NCBI GenBank assembly: GCA_036346405.1
Contig: CM070546.1
Coordinates: 98,958,826-99,022,825, forward strand
Direction: 5' to 3'
DNA from: Phyllostachys edulis
Lineage: Eukaryota; Streptophyta; Magnoliopsida; Poales; Poaceae
DNA: 64,000 nt
In this document: one piece after another, positions 22,464-31,850 of the stretch
Position numbering within the stretch: the stretch's first letter is position 1
Layout: every line of letters begins with the position of its first letter
Notes under the pieces: generated by a model
What the model saw: the letters and a program-made list of their open reading frames with translations, nothing else
Databases searched by the model: none
Told to the model about the DNA's origin: nothing
Program-made: the position numbers and the translations under genes

Positions 22464-22475
22464 GCTCTGATACCA
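22464..22475 (-). other. Primer binding site of gag-protease element
   Basis: Plus GCTCTGATACCA, exact complement of the initiator-Met tRNA primer site, two bases from the LTR. Confidence 0.9.
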
Positions 22476-22477
22476 CC

Positions 22478-23459
22478 TGATGAACCCTAAGATTCTATTT
22501 GTTGGTCCGATCTTTCGATGAGAACGATAAGTCCGGTAGGCGTCGCTCAACCCACACGATCCTGGCTACGAACACGCAAGGCTCGCAACCACGCAATCGC
22601 TGAACTGATCGACTAGTCGTTATCAACCGTGCACGAATACCCGGTTGACCTGACCACGAAGGTCGATTCCTGCATACACCGAAGAAGCACGCAAGAACAA
22701 CATAATAAGCAATCTGAAATTACAAATATGATTGAAAGATTTAATTGAATTGGGATTCTGAATAAGGATTTTAATTGGGTGGTCTCGTCGACACACGCAA
22801 AAAATACAAGTTGCGACGAAGGCAAACTAAACATAAACAAAATCCGATGAAAACTAAAGGGGTGCGGCCTCGTTAAATAGGGAACAAGGAGCCACAAAAC
22901 TAACGAACTAGCGAGGTGGTACTAACGGTCGTGGTTACTGTTCACATGAACAGTAACCGCGCCCCGGGTGGGCCGTTGGCAGATGGGCCAAGTTTCAGTA
23001 TGATTACAAAGCCCGGTTTGGCCTAAATAAGTGATGTGACGCCTTCTTTTGATGATTACGATCAGTCCAGAAGGAGTTTGGAGGTGAGGCCAGATCCGTT
23101 GGAAAGAGGATGAAATCAGCTTTCCATCAAGTACTCGTGGACCTCCAACGGATGTCGTATGTGAAAGTTATGGGCGTTTGAAGTCAGCGCTGTCAAGCTG
23201 ATTCCGAACTGATCTGCCCAAAATGCATCCAGCTTGAACTCCTGATTGGCACATGCAGTAGCACCATGGCATGTGCACATAGTACCATGGCATGTGGGCG
23301 TGAGCGTAGCACCATGGCATATACACGAAGCGCGATCAATTGGGTAATATGGTGTTGCGATGGCGAAAGCCCTATTGGAGAGGATGTTGTTGAAGCGAGA
23401 GGATGCGATCTTTGCAGGTCGAAGCAGTGGTTGCATCCTTAGGGTCGATGTCCTCATCA
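22478..23459 (-). repeat. 5' LTR of gag-protease element
   Basis: 982 bp, same termini and sequence as 18102-19076. The GCACCATGGCAT repeats are kept (23262-23317). Confidence 0.9.
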
Positions 23460-23464
23460 AAAGG
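23460..23464. repeat. Target site duplication AAAGG (right)
   Basis: Exact copy of 18097-18101, directly after the LTR. Confidence 0.9.
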
Positions 23465-23908
23465 AGGGGCCAGGGCTAACGGCACGGATGGTCAGGTGAC
23501 CGGAGTTAGTGGCGGTCAGACTAGCATGGTGGCGATGCTACCACTGACGCGGGTGGCAAGCGATGCACCATGCAGCCATAGCGTCGTGGAGCAAGCTCGA
23601 GGTTGGGAGAAGGGCAAAGGCATGGGTGGCTGAGCTGGGAGGCAAGCAGAGCAAAAAGGGAGGGGAGCTGGGCCGAAGGGAAAAGGAGAAAAGAAAGGAG
23701 AAGAAAGAAAAAGAAAGGAAAGAAAAATAATTTTTTCTTTTTCTTTTCTTTTTAAACTCGGTTTGAATTTGATTTTCAGTTTTTTTTTGGGTTGATATTT
23801 CTTTTAACAACTCAAAAAATTTGAACATCACCGAAGCGAAACAAAAGGTTTTTAAAAATCTCATATTTTTAAACAATTTGAAATGTTCATAATTTTTGGG
23901 ATGTTACA
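23460..23908 (-). repeat. Gypsy LTR hosting nested elements, right end
   Basis: Continues the LTR from 18101 and ends GGGATGTTACA, so the LTR starts TGTAACATCCC on the minus strand. It contains a purine run followed by a pyrimidine run (23680-23752). No PPT follows 23908, so this looks like a solo or truncated LTR. Confidence 0.7.
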
Positions 23909-24719
23909 CTAAGTAATGGACCAAACGAACCCGTGCCTACATGGGCTCATGTCATGCTTGGCGAAGCCGCCCGTTTGGCAACCTCTACGCTTGACCATTT
24001 TGGGGTTAATCTTAGCCAGTGATGGCCAAACAGTCGTCCCAGCCCGGTACGGCACGGGCCTGTGCCAGCACGGCCCGATAAGGCCCGGTAGCTAATAGGG
24101 CTGGGCCGTGTCGGCCCGACTACTGTTTGGCCCAGTCAGGCCGAGATAAGGTAGCAAGCTAGTAGGCAGCAGCCACGCCCGCCGGACGGCCGCCTCCTCC
24201 TCCTCTGCGCGCATTGGTCGTGCCACGCCACCTTCGCACCCGAGCACCTCCTCGGCTCCTCCCCATGCCACGCTGGCCTCGTCGGCTCACCGCAATTGCT
24301 GGTTGGGACCACTGTGTCGTGCCTGCGTATCGTGCTGTTCCGGCCCATCGTGTCGGGGCACGAACCCAAACACGACACAGACCTGAGCACGACACGAGCA
24401 CTCGGGCCGTACCAGCCTGTTTCAGCTACACTGTAGGCCATGCCATGCCTACATCAGACCAACAATGCTGTACTTCAGGTCGGCCTGGCTTGCAAGACTC
24501 ATCTGGCTATCTCTAATTTTAGCCATAGTCGCCTCCTGGCTCAAGTTATCGAACAATTGAGCTCATGTCAGTCACGTTCTAGTGCTTTTGCGAGACTCAC
24601 ATGAGTTTTGCGAGATGCTACACATGAGTTGGAAATGTCTTTGAAGAAGGATTTATTTTTCCCAGCAAAAAGAAAAGATTCATTTTGCTTTACCAAGATA
24701 ATTGGAGGAGAAGTGGAAC
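23909..24719. other. Intergenic remnant with hAT-like subterminal sequence
   Basis: No gene is visible. 24014-24140 holds CAGTGATGGCCAAACAGTCG and, about 100 bases on, ACTGTTTGGCC in inverse orientation, separated by GGCACGGGCC/GGCCCGATAA-type repeats. More such repeats lie at 24330-24420. This composition is common in plant hAT transposon ends. I found no clean 8-bp duplication. Confidence 0.35.
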
Positions 24720-25064
24720 TTATTGGAAAACCATGGACTTAGCTCAGCAGGCGGCCTATAGGTGATCGATCTATCCAAAACCCTAGCGAGTCTCTAGACT
24801 ATAAATAGGGGATGCTAGTTATTGTAAAAGTCTGATCGCTTGAAGAAAGAATAAAGAAGAAGAATACCCTCTACATCTTTATCTATCTGTGTATTTAATC
24901 TACTATTTATTTTTATATTATTTGATATGATTATATATTTGTCTATAAAATAATCGTTCAGTGAACCCGTCAACACAGTTCCTCGGAATAGTGAGAAGAA
25001 GAGGCGAGGCACTGCCAAGGGCAAGCTTGATCTTGAGTCTTGTGAGTTCTCTGGAAGTTTCACG
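24720..25064 (+). repeat. Likely LTR fragment with TATA box
   Basis: GACTATAAATAGGGGATG (TATA at 24800-24807) is followed by an AT-rich transcribed-type stretch, a layout typical of a plus-strand LTR promoter and R/U5 region. Neither end is defined. It lies directly against the left target duplication of the Mutator-like element. Confidence 0.4.
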
Positions 25065-25073
25065 CCATATCTT
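25065..25073. repeat. 9-bp target site duplication (left) of MULE
   Basis: CCATATCTT, repeated exactly at 31640-31648. Nine bases is the Mutator signature length. Confidence 0.9.
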
Positions 25074-25206
25074 GGGGCGTCTCAGTGAACAAAGGGTAAA
25101 GCGTGCACATATGGAAAAACCGCATCTGGCCGTCCGTCCGCAAGATCAAGCGGCGCCCGGCCAGCCTGTGTAGCAGGTGGAAGCGACCGGCGTTTTGCGT
25201 TTTAGC
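25074..25206 (+). repeat. MULE left terminal inverted repeat
   Basis: Pairs with the reverse complement of 31504-31639. Best-conserved blocks are TGAACAAAGG, AAAGCGTGCACATATGG and CGTTTTGCGTTTT. Confidence 0.9.
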
Positions 25207-25254
25207 CTCCGATTCGCTGAGTTCTCTATTTGCACTCTGCCGATCCACAAATCG

Positions 25255-25395
25255 CCCCCAAATCGGCAGCGGCGCTCGTTCCCCACCCACTCCGCCCGAT
25301 CCCCAAATCGGCAGCGGCGCTCGTTCCCCACCCACTCCGCCCGATCCCCAAATCGGCAGCGGTGCTCGTTCACCACCCACCCAGCGCTCTCTCGC
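25255..25395. repeat. Three tandem 45-bp repeats
   Basis: AATCGGCAGCGG begins at 25261, 25306 and 25351, an exact 45-base period. The third copy has diverged at its end. They lie just inside the left TIR, in the promoter or 5' UTR of the GRF ORF. Confidence 0.95.
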
Positions 25396-25447
25396 CGTCG
25401 TGAGGCTCGACGCGTTCCCTTGCCCCCTTGTGGTTCGTGCGCCTCCA

Positions 25448-25550
25448 CCAAATCGATCTAGGTTTAGGTCCGTGCGGCTCCACTCCCCCAAATCGATCTA
25501 GGGTTAGGTCCTGCGCCTCCACTCCCCAAATCGATCTAGGGTTAGGTCGA
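25448..25550. repeat. Three CAAATCGATCTAGG repeats
   Basis: CAAATCGATCTAGG[GT]TTAGG occurs three times with about 40- and 45-base spacing. The last copy is six bases from the ATG of the GRF ORF, so they probably lie in its 5' UTR. Confidence 0.85.
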
Positions 25551-25553
25551 ACC

Positions 25554-26119
25554 ATGGAGAAGACGAAGGATCGCAGGGAGGCGCACTCCGAGTCGTCATC
25601 GATGGCGAGAGCGTCTAGCAGTGGGCTCCCTCTCGTGCCTTGCCCAAAGTGCGACATTCAGATGATCTGGGCCGTGTCGGGGAGCTCGAAGAATCAAGGA
25701 AAAGAATACTTCAAATGCCCTAGGAACGAGGGGGTAAGAAACTCTCTTTGCTATTACTTTTGATGTTCAAATTTGGGGGTTTATGCATTTCGGTTGGTCG
25801 GATGTATGCGGGGGCGTCGACACATTCATGTGGAAAGATCAATACATCAATCATTTGAGTCGGTTGCGTCGGTGGAGCAATGAGAAGGGAGCATTCGCCT
25901 GTCAAGCTGAGCAATGGAGACCACCGTGTATTGGAGCACCATGTATTGGATCATTTAGATGCCATGAAGACCACTTTGGACCAGATGAAGACCTCTGTGG
26001 ACCAGATCAACAACGCAGTGAGGAAATCCACTGATGGAGATCTTTGTTCGTTAAAAATTGTTCTAGTTGCAATTTTGTTCTTACTGTTAGGAATTTGTAT
26101 TGACAAGAATGTGAACTGA
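25554..26119 (+). pseudogene. GRF-type zinc finger / transmembrane protein carried by the MULE
   Basis: Exon 1 (25554-25733, 60 codons from MEKTKDRREAH) ends in a GRF zinc finger, LPLVPCPKCDIQMIWAVSGS...EYFKCPRNEG, followed by a good splice donor (GGG|GTAAGA). Exon 2 (about 25815-26119) begins VDTFMWKDQYINHL, as expected for the GRF C-terminal part. It then gives a heptad-like stretch (AMKTTLDQMKTSVDQINNA) and one membrane helix (KIVLVAILFLLLGICI) before the stop. The acceptor lacks a clean AG (TGCGG where TGCAG is expected), and exon 2 changes frame near 25880-25970. GRF fingers bind single-stranded DNA or RNA in other proteins. Whether this is a captured host gene or a transposon accessory gene is open. 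Confidence 0.65.
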
Positions 26120-27437
26120 GATTTTGTTATGTTCCTAGTCTTTTGTTATGTAATCTGAATTGTGATGAATGGATTCAATTATAATGTCTCAATCTGGATG
26201 AGTGGATTAATTTCATATGTATGGTGTGTCAATTGTGATGAATGGATTCTGATGCTTCATGAATTCTGGTAAAATGTCAACCATACCATCAAAGCAAGCA
26301 GCAATTGAGATGGACCATACCTTGATGATTACGGTAAAATGTCAACCATCATGAAAGCAAGCTCATGAAGGAGCTGAAGCCGATGCTTCGGCTTGTGTCT
26401 GAGCATGACTTCTCAGCATTGCACACATACACATGGCATGAACAGCATTGCACACATACACATTGGGTTGCAGATGTTGCGATATAGATCAGCAGATGTT
26501 GCGATGCATTAGCTGGTGGATATGTTGAAATCGATTGATATTAAAAGTTCTGATCCGTTTATCGTCTTTGTCTTTGGTTGTTACCATATAGATCGTGAGA
26601 TGCCTAACTTGATTATCTTCTTTGGTTGTCTTCTTTGTCTTGGTTGTTCCTCCAAGTTGGGCACATTTGCTTGATGTCCAGTTGCATCTTTATCGAATGT
26701 AATCGCAACATCTGCTTGTGCTACTTGTTCCTCCAAGCTTGTTGTCTTCTTTGTCTTTGGTTGTTATGCGGACTTGTTCTGGTAGGCACATTTGCTTGCT
26801 GTCCCGATTGCATCTTTGTCCGTAATCGCAATCCAGGTTATGTGATATCTGCTTTGTGCTTAGCACATTTGCTTGTTGTCAGTTGCATGCTCCGGTTATG
26901 TGATATCTGGCAGGCCGGGCACATTTGCTTCTTTGTCAGTTGCATCTTTATCGTAATCGCAGTGGGAAATGCAAACTAACTGGTCCTGACTTCAAATGTG
27001 CCCAGATTGCATCACAAGGTAGTCCTGACTTACTCTGATGTCGATTCGGGTTACTCCTAAGCAAGAAATCAATTTGTGCCCAGATTGCATCACAAGGTAG
27101 TCACAAACTAAATTTTGGGTTACTTCTAAGCAAGAAATCATTATTCATGGAAACACGGCATTTTGTATTTGGCTTGCTCGGTATCAATTTGTGCCAGTTG
27201 CATCACAAGATTGCATACACAAACTTGCATCGATGGGTATGAAATGTAATAACTGTGTTGTTCCTAAAATACCATAATCACCGTGTTCTTTCTAAAGCAT
27301 GCATGATCACCGGGTATCATTCATTTACCCTAGCGCACTACATTTACCAAGGTGTATGCTAGTACTTAAAAATTTGAGTCTAAAATGACATCAAAGATCG
27401 GAACCCCAATTTTTAGGAAACATGCTCTTTTAACATA
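26120..27437. other. MULE spacer with diverged repeats
   Basis: No gene is visible. GCACATTTGCTT[GC] recurs about four times at 26640-26970, often followed by AGTTGCATCTTTATCG. A pair of about 77-base repeats containing CCCAGATTGCATCACAAGG and TAAGCAAGAAATCA lies at 27000-27145. This is the 3' flank of both convergent genes. Confidence 0.6.
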
Positions 27438-27580
27438 GCATCCAACAACATGTAGCATTGTTCAGAATTTCACAAAATCTCAATTCAAGCATCTAACAAC
27501 ATGTAGCATTGTCCGAATTTCACAAAATCTCAATTCAAGCATCTAACAACATGTAGCATTGTCCAGAATTTCACACATAC
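27438..27580. repeat. Three about 50-bp tandem repeats
   Basis: CATC[CT]AACAACATGTAGCAT recurs at about 27438, 27489 and 27539, each with a TTTCACA tail. Confidence 0.85.
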
Positions 27581-27581
27581 A

Positions 27582-27845
27582 CATATAGTTTGACAAAGGT
27601 CCAAAAAAAAAACAATACTAGCTCCCTTCCAGCATCTAAATTCAAGCATATAGTTTGAGAAAGGTCCAAAAAGAACAATACTAGCTCCCTTACAGCATTG
27701 CACACATACACATATAGTTTGAGAAAGGTCCAAAAAGAACAATACTAGCTCCCCTACAGCATTGCACACATACACATATAGTTTGAGAAAGGTCCAAAAA
27801 GAACAATACTAGCTCTCTTACAGCATTGCACACATACACATACAC
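27582..27845. repeat. Four 64-bp tandem repeats
   Basis: CATATAGTTTGA begins at 27582, 27647, 27711 and 27775, followed by AAAGGTCCAAAAAGAACAAT in each. They are nearly identical, at a 64-65 base period. Translating them gives repetitive ORFs that I reject as genes. Confidence 0.95.
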
Positions 27846-28008
27846 ATCATAATTTAGTAGCACATACATCATAATTCAGTGGCAGATTACATCAGATTTC
27901 AACAGCACATTCATGTCATCTGGTTTGCCTGCCCACATCAAACAAACACAAATTTTGAGTTAGTATGTAATAAGAGGAACCACAAGTGAAGTGAAAGAAA
28001 TTAAAATG

Positions 28009-30411
28009 CTACATTACATCATTATTTGCTTGTTTCCTTAAAGGGCAGTTGCGGCTGTCATGGGTGCCGAGCTCATTACAAGTCCTGCACATGCGAGCTA
28101 CCTTTCCCTTCAACTTCTTCGGTTTGCTCTCCCCAGGCCGATTCCTCTTGCATTTGCCTCTAGTGAGATTGTCTGTAGGCGGCAATATATCGATGTCATG
28201 AGGGATCTCACACCCAAGATATGCTTCAACCTCCTCCACTCTACTTTGTGCTCGAGCAGGAATTTGCTGGTTTATATCTTGCATAAACTATTTAAGTTTC
28301 CCTCTCGCATTTTGCATGTAAGGTAGTGAAGGTGTAGCTCGATGTATCAATTCTTCCAAGTCCTTGCGCATCTCCGAAGCCAACTTTTTAATTTCTTCCT
28401 CCGTTGGATCTTTTGGTTTTTCTCTAGAACATTGCCATTCTCATCGAACACAACCTCCCTCTTACAATTTGCAGTCCATCTTTTCAAAACATAATGACTT
28501 GGAAGCTCATTCAAGAATGCACCTCGTGTCTGAGGATAATATGACACAAGGAATCCCATGAGTGCCAAACAACATACATGAGCACTCGGCAATCATGGTG
28601 TTAGTGCCACATGTGACTTTTCTCACCTTCTTGCCATCCTCATTCACCGCTGTTACTTTAAGGTCACATACTTGCGCCGTGCTGTCAACAACACACGTGT
28701 CCCTGGCCGCAATAACCTCCTTCTGAAATTTAGCGAACACCATATGGGTGAATACTTCACTACCATGCTGCTCTAATGCCCATGGTGTCTTTAACTCAGG
28801 CTTCGTGTGAAAGGTGGCATGGTCTTCTCTTAGCTCCTTTTGCCTTTGTTCCTCTACGACAGTGTCGAACCGGATCCAGAACTCAACCAAAGCATGTTTG
28901 TAACCAATAAAGCGATTGAAAAAAGAATTGGCGCTTTCAGATATTGAAGTTGTTCTAAGAATTCCTACCAAGGTGCGTCCATAAAGTAATTTGGTACCCA
29001 AGAAGCACGAATTCTATATCGACCACCGACCACTCATTATCTTGCAAACCGAACTCGAAATAATAGTCGCCCACCTGTGACTCAAATTCTTACGGGTTTA
29101 CGAGGATATACACATGAATTGACATGCCTGTAAAACATTTGGTTATCCTCAAATCGGCTTATCTTAGTTGGGAGTTTGTTCAATATGTGCCACATACATA
29201 ACCTATGCGTGCTAGTTGGTAAGACATGCTCAATTGCCTTCTTCATGGCCGCATCTTCGTTAGTTATTATAAGTCTAGGGGTAGCACCTCCCATACATCT
29301 TAAGAAAGTACGGAACAACCATTCGAACGTTTCAATCGTCTGATTGAGAAGCAATGCAGCCCCAAATAGAACACATCCCCCATGGTTATTCACTCCCATG
29401 AATGGTGCAAATATCATGTCGTATTGGTTTGTATTATATGTCATATCGAATGAGAGCAACTCACCAAAATGAACGTAATTCTTCCTAGAGGTCGCATCCG
29501 CCCAAAACACATGCACCAATCTACCCTTGTCATCGATAACATAGTCAAAGTAAAATGCCGCATTATTCTCGTTCTTTCTAGCTAGATTATCAAGAAACAT
29601 CTGAGCATCTGATGACTTTGTACTCTCTCTCAAAGTACGATGATAATTTTACAAGTCCTCCTTGTGCATCCTACATTACGAAATCCACCCTCACTAACAT
29701 GAAGATATCTAAATGCCGGAAGTGCCAATGCTAGCACGATGGCATGCGAGCATGTAGTCTTAGCCTTCTCGATAACTTGTCTATTAGAGCGTATCAAGTG
29801 CTGCTTACTAGGTGAGACAAGACCATGGTTATGGACTTCGACAAATATCTCTAATCTGAACTTATTGTCCTTAGTCCGTTTGATACCAAACATGGCCTCA
29901 CAACCGCACCTACTCAATTTAGACTCATATGTCCTCTTCGCTTTAATCTCCACCTTGGCCTTACCTCTTTCTTCCTTCCACCCACTTTGGCACAATAGTA
30001 CCGCCTCCATCGCAACACCCATTAATAATCGTCCATTGTCCGTCTGAACGGAGAAGCCATAACATCGCGTATGCTTTGTAAAACTCAAAGGCGCATCCTC
30101 ATCTTCAAAAATCATCCCTTCGCGGTGTCAAAGACTCGGTAACTACCGGTGTGGATGACGATCCTGCAGCGATAAACCACGATTTAGCCCTAGAATGATA
30201 TTAATCATGCAAATTAAAAATTGTCGCGCGACTCACGCGAGAATGGGATGCTAGCCGCCTTAGGGGTTTTACAATCCGATATCGCAATGAGAGAGTGTGC
30301 ATCGGCCATATCGGGTTCGGGTTCAGATCTAGGCAAAGCTAGTGACCGCATCGAGCTACTGACATCTTCCATTTCGTCCATGCGGCTGCACATCAAAACA
30401 ACGATAAACAA
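28009..30411 (-). pseudogene. FAR1/FRS-type MULE transposase (broken)
   Basis: Domains in order on the minus strand: an acidic first exon (MDEMEDVSSSMRSLALP, about 30250-30380); a FAR1 DNA-binding domain (SRCGCEAMFGIKR and VEVHNHGLVSPSKQHLIRS, 29750-30115); a MULE transposase domain (FDMTYNTNQYDMIFAPF, GATPRLIITNEDAAMKKAI, HRLCMWHILNKLP, 29150-29560); a SWIM finger (AECSCMLFGTHGIPC, third ligand present, His lost, about 28570-28610); and a C-terminal CCHC knuckle (CRTCNELGTHDSRNC, 28040-28090). It would bind the TIRs and cut the element out. Breaks: frameshift near 30120, frameshift plus stop near 29650, several shifts at 28990-29090, another near 28510. Domain content is that of the Jittery/FAR1 branch of Mutator-like transposases. 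Confidence 0.9.
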
Positions 30412-31503
30412 TGCATATCAATTGTAAATATCAGACACCACAATCAGTAATAAGACAACAATTCGTATGCAACAACTTACATATCAGAGAGCAGAAGGGG
30501 GCTGCGTAGGAGAGACTCGGGCTGATGGTCTCACTAATAATACAATGACCTGTAGAGAATAGGTAGTTTGGCATCATCCATGTACATATTGAATTAACAT
30601 TTTACTTCACTATTTTCAAAAGAAATCCCCAAAGTTAGGACTAGATTAGCAATTGCAACTTCCAAGTATTTCTTCAATAAAACAGGGTTTACTATTAAAA
30701 CTTTAAACACACAAACTTTCTTAACTTTCCTTGCATCTGGATTCTGGAGATGCTATAAGGATCCAACTTTCAAATAAAGGAGTACAGAGAAAAACATAGT
30801 AGCTCCCAAAGATTAAAACATACTTATAGGGCTTACAGATTCTGGTAGGGTCAATACCTCAACAGCTCAATGTAAATAAGCTAGATTTTGTCGTGAAAAA
30901 CAGAGATGGAAGTTCAAATGGTGAGATCTACTGCCTCAGTACTCTACAATCAAGGCAACTAGATAGATTTCAAAGAAATCATTTTAGCATCTAGAGCCAT
31001 CAACAGTAGTCTTCTTGCCTAGACTAAGGATTCAAAGGTCAGAAATAACATGATCTTGCATTCATAAAATGGACAGACAATATTGGAGAACTTAACCAGT
31101 GGTATCTGGGCGGTAGATCTTAAAATTTGAATGTTACAAGATGTTCACCTTGAGAGCTAAATCTTCATCAATGTTGGATCTTCAACAACGCGGAGCGCGG
31201 CGCGACGCAGTGAGGCGGGGCGACAGGGAGCGCGCCATGACGCAGTAGGCGGGACAACGAGCAGGCGTGGCGCCGGACGCAAAGGCGGGACGGCGTGGGA
31301 GGCGCGCCGCCGACTCGTGGCGAGGCGACACAAGCGAGTCAGGCTTCGACTGGCACGGCGGACCAGTAGCCGCCGGCGTGGTGGCGGCCGCGGTGACAAA
31401 CCCTACACCATTTCTCATTCGCGCGGGGGAGCGGGGGCGTGAAAATTTCGCACATTCGTTCGAACCCTACACCATTTCTCGTTCGCGCTGGGGGATCGGG
31501 AGG
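30412..31503 (-). other. MULE right arm, promoter side of transposase
   Basis: AT-rich sequence to about 31150, then GC-rich. A direct repeat CCCTACACCATTTCTC lies at 31401 and 31464 (63-base period), next to the TIR. No separate gene is visible. GC-rich ORFs on both strands at 31157-31420 overlap and lack domains. Confidence 0.55.
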
Positions 31504-31639
31504 GCCAAAACGCAAAACGCCGCGGTCGCTCCACCCTCGCGCGTGCGCGTGCGGCTGGCGCTGTCGGATGCGAGACGGACGGCCCAGATACGGTTTTTCC
31601 ATATGTGCACGCTTTACCTTTGTTCACCAGATAAGCCCC
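31504..31639 (-). repeat. MULE right terminal inverted repeat
   Basis: Inverted partner of 25074-25206, ending ...CCAGATAAGCCCC at the target duplication. Confidence 0.9.
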
Positions 31640-31648
31640 CCATATCTT
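31640..31648. repeat. 9-bp target site duplication (right) of MULE
   Basis: CCATATCTT, exact copy of 25065-25073. Confidence 0.9.
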
Positions 31649-31850
31649 GCGACCGAAGAAAGAAGCGAAGCAATGAACAAACTATCCTATCCATCCAGAA
31701 ATAAAAGGAAACCACAGCCGCAAGGCAACTAAACGAAAAGGATAAAAAAAAGGAGGAATTTTTAGGGGAAGGATTTGCGTGCCGCGTGCGGCCTTGCCTT
31801 GGTGCCAGTCAGTCTTCGATTCGTGGCGCCCCACCGGTCGGTCTCGGGGG

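Larger units (their letters stand above)
18102..23459 (-). mobile_element. Non-autonomous gag-protease Ty3/gypsy element (5.36 kb)
   Basis: Complete insertion bounded by TGATGAACCC...CATCA-type LTRs of 975 and 982 bp and flanked by a perfect 5-bp duplication (AAAGG). Inside, read on the minus strand, are the PBS, a leader with pyrimidine tracts, gag, an aspartic protease and a PPT. There is no RT, RNase H or integrase between protease and LTR, so the element depends on a partner for copying and integration. The LTR copies differ by scattered changes only, suggesting a fairly recent insertion. Confidence 0.9.
25074..31639. mobile_element. Mutator-like element (MULE), 6.57 kb, two convergent genes
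   Basis: Long terminal inverted repeats (25074-25206 and 31504-31639) start GGGGCG/GGGGCT and share GTGAACAAAGG, AAAGCGTGCACATATGG and GCGTTTTGCGTTTT. A perfect 9-bp duplication flanks them. The left arm encodes a plus-strand GRF zinc-finger/transmembrane ORF, the right arm a minus-strand FAR1-type MULE transposase. The two genes converge on a repeat-rich spacer (26120-28008). This resembles the mudrA/mudrB layout of maize MuDR in arrangement only, not in sequence. The transposase is broken as written. The element lies 211 bp upstream of the rhomboid start codon. Confidence 0.92.

Noticed and set aside
27438..27845. CRISPR-like regular repeats
   Set aside because: The units are contiguous tandem repeats without unique spacers, and the genome is a plant.
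27530..27872. Repetitive Cys/Val-rich minus ORFs
   Set aside because: Translation of the 64-bp tandem array; no independent coding evidence.
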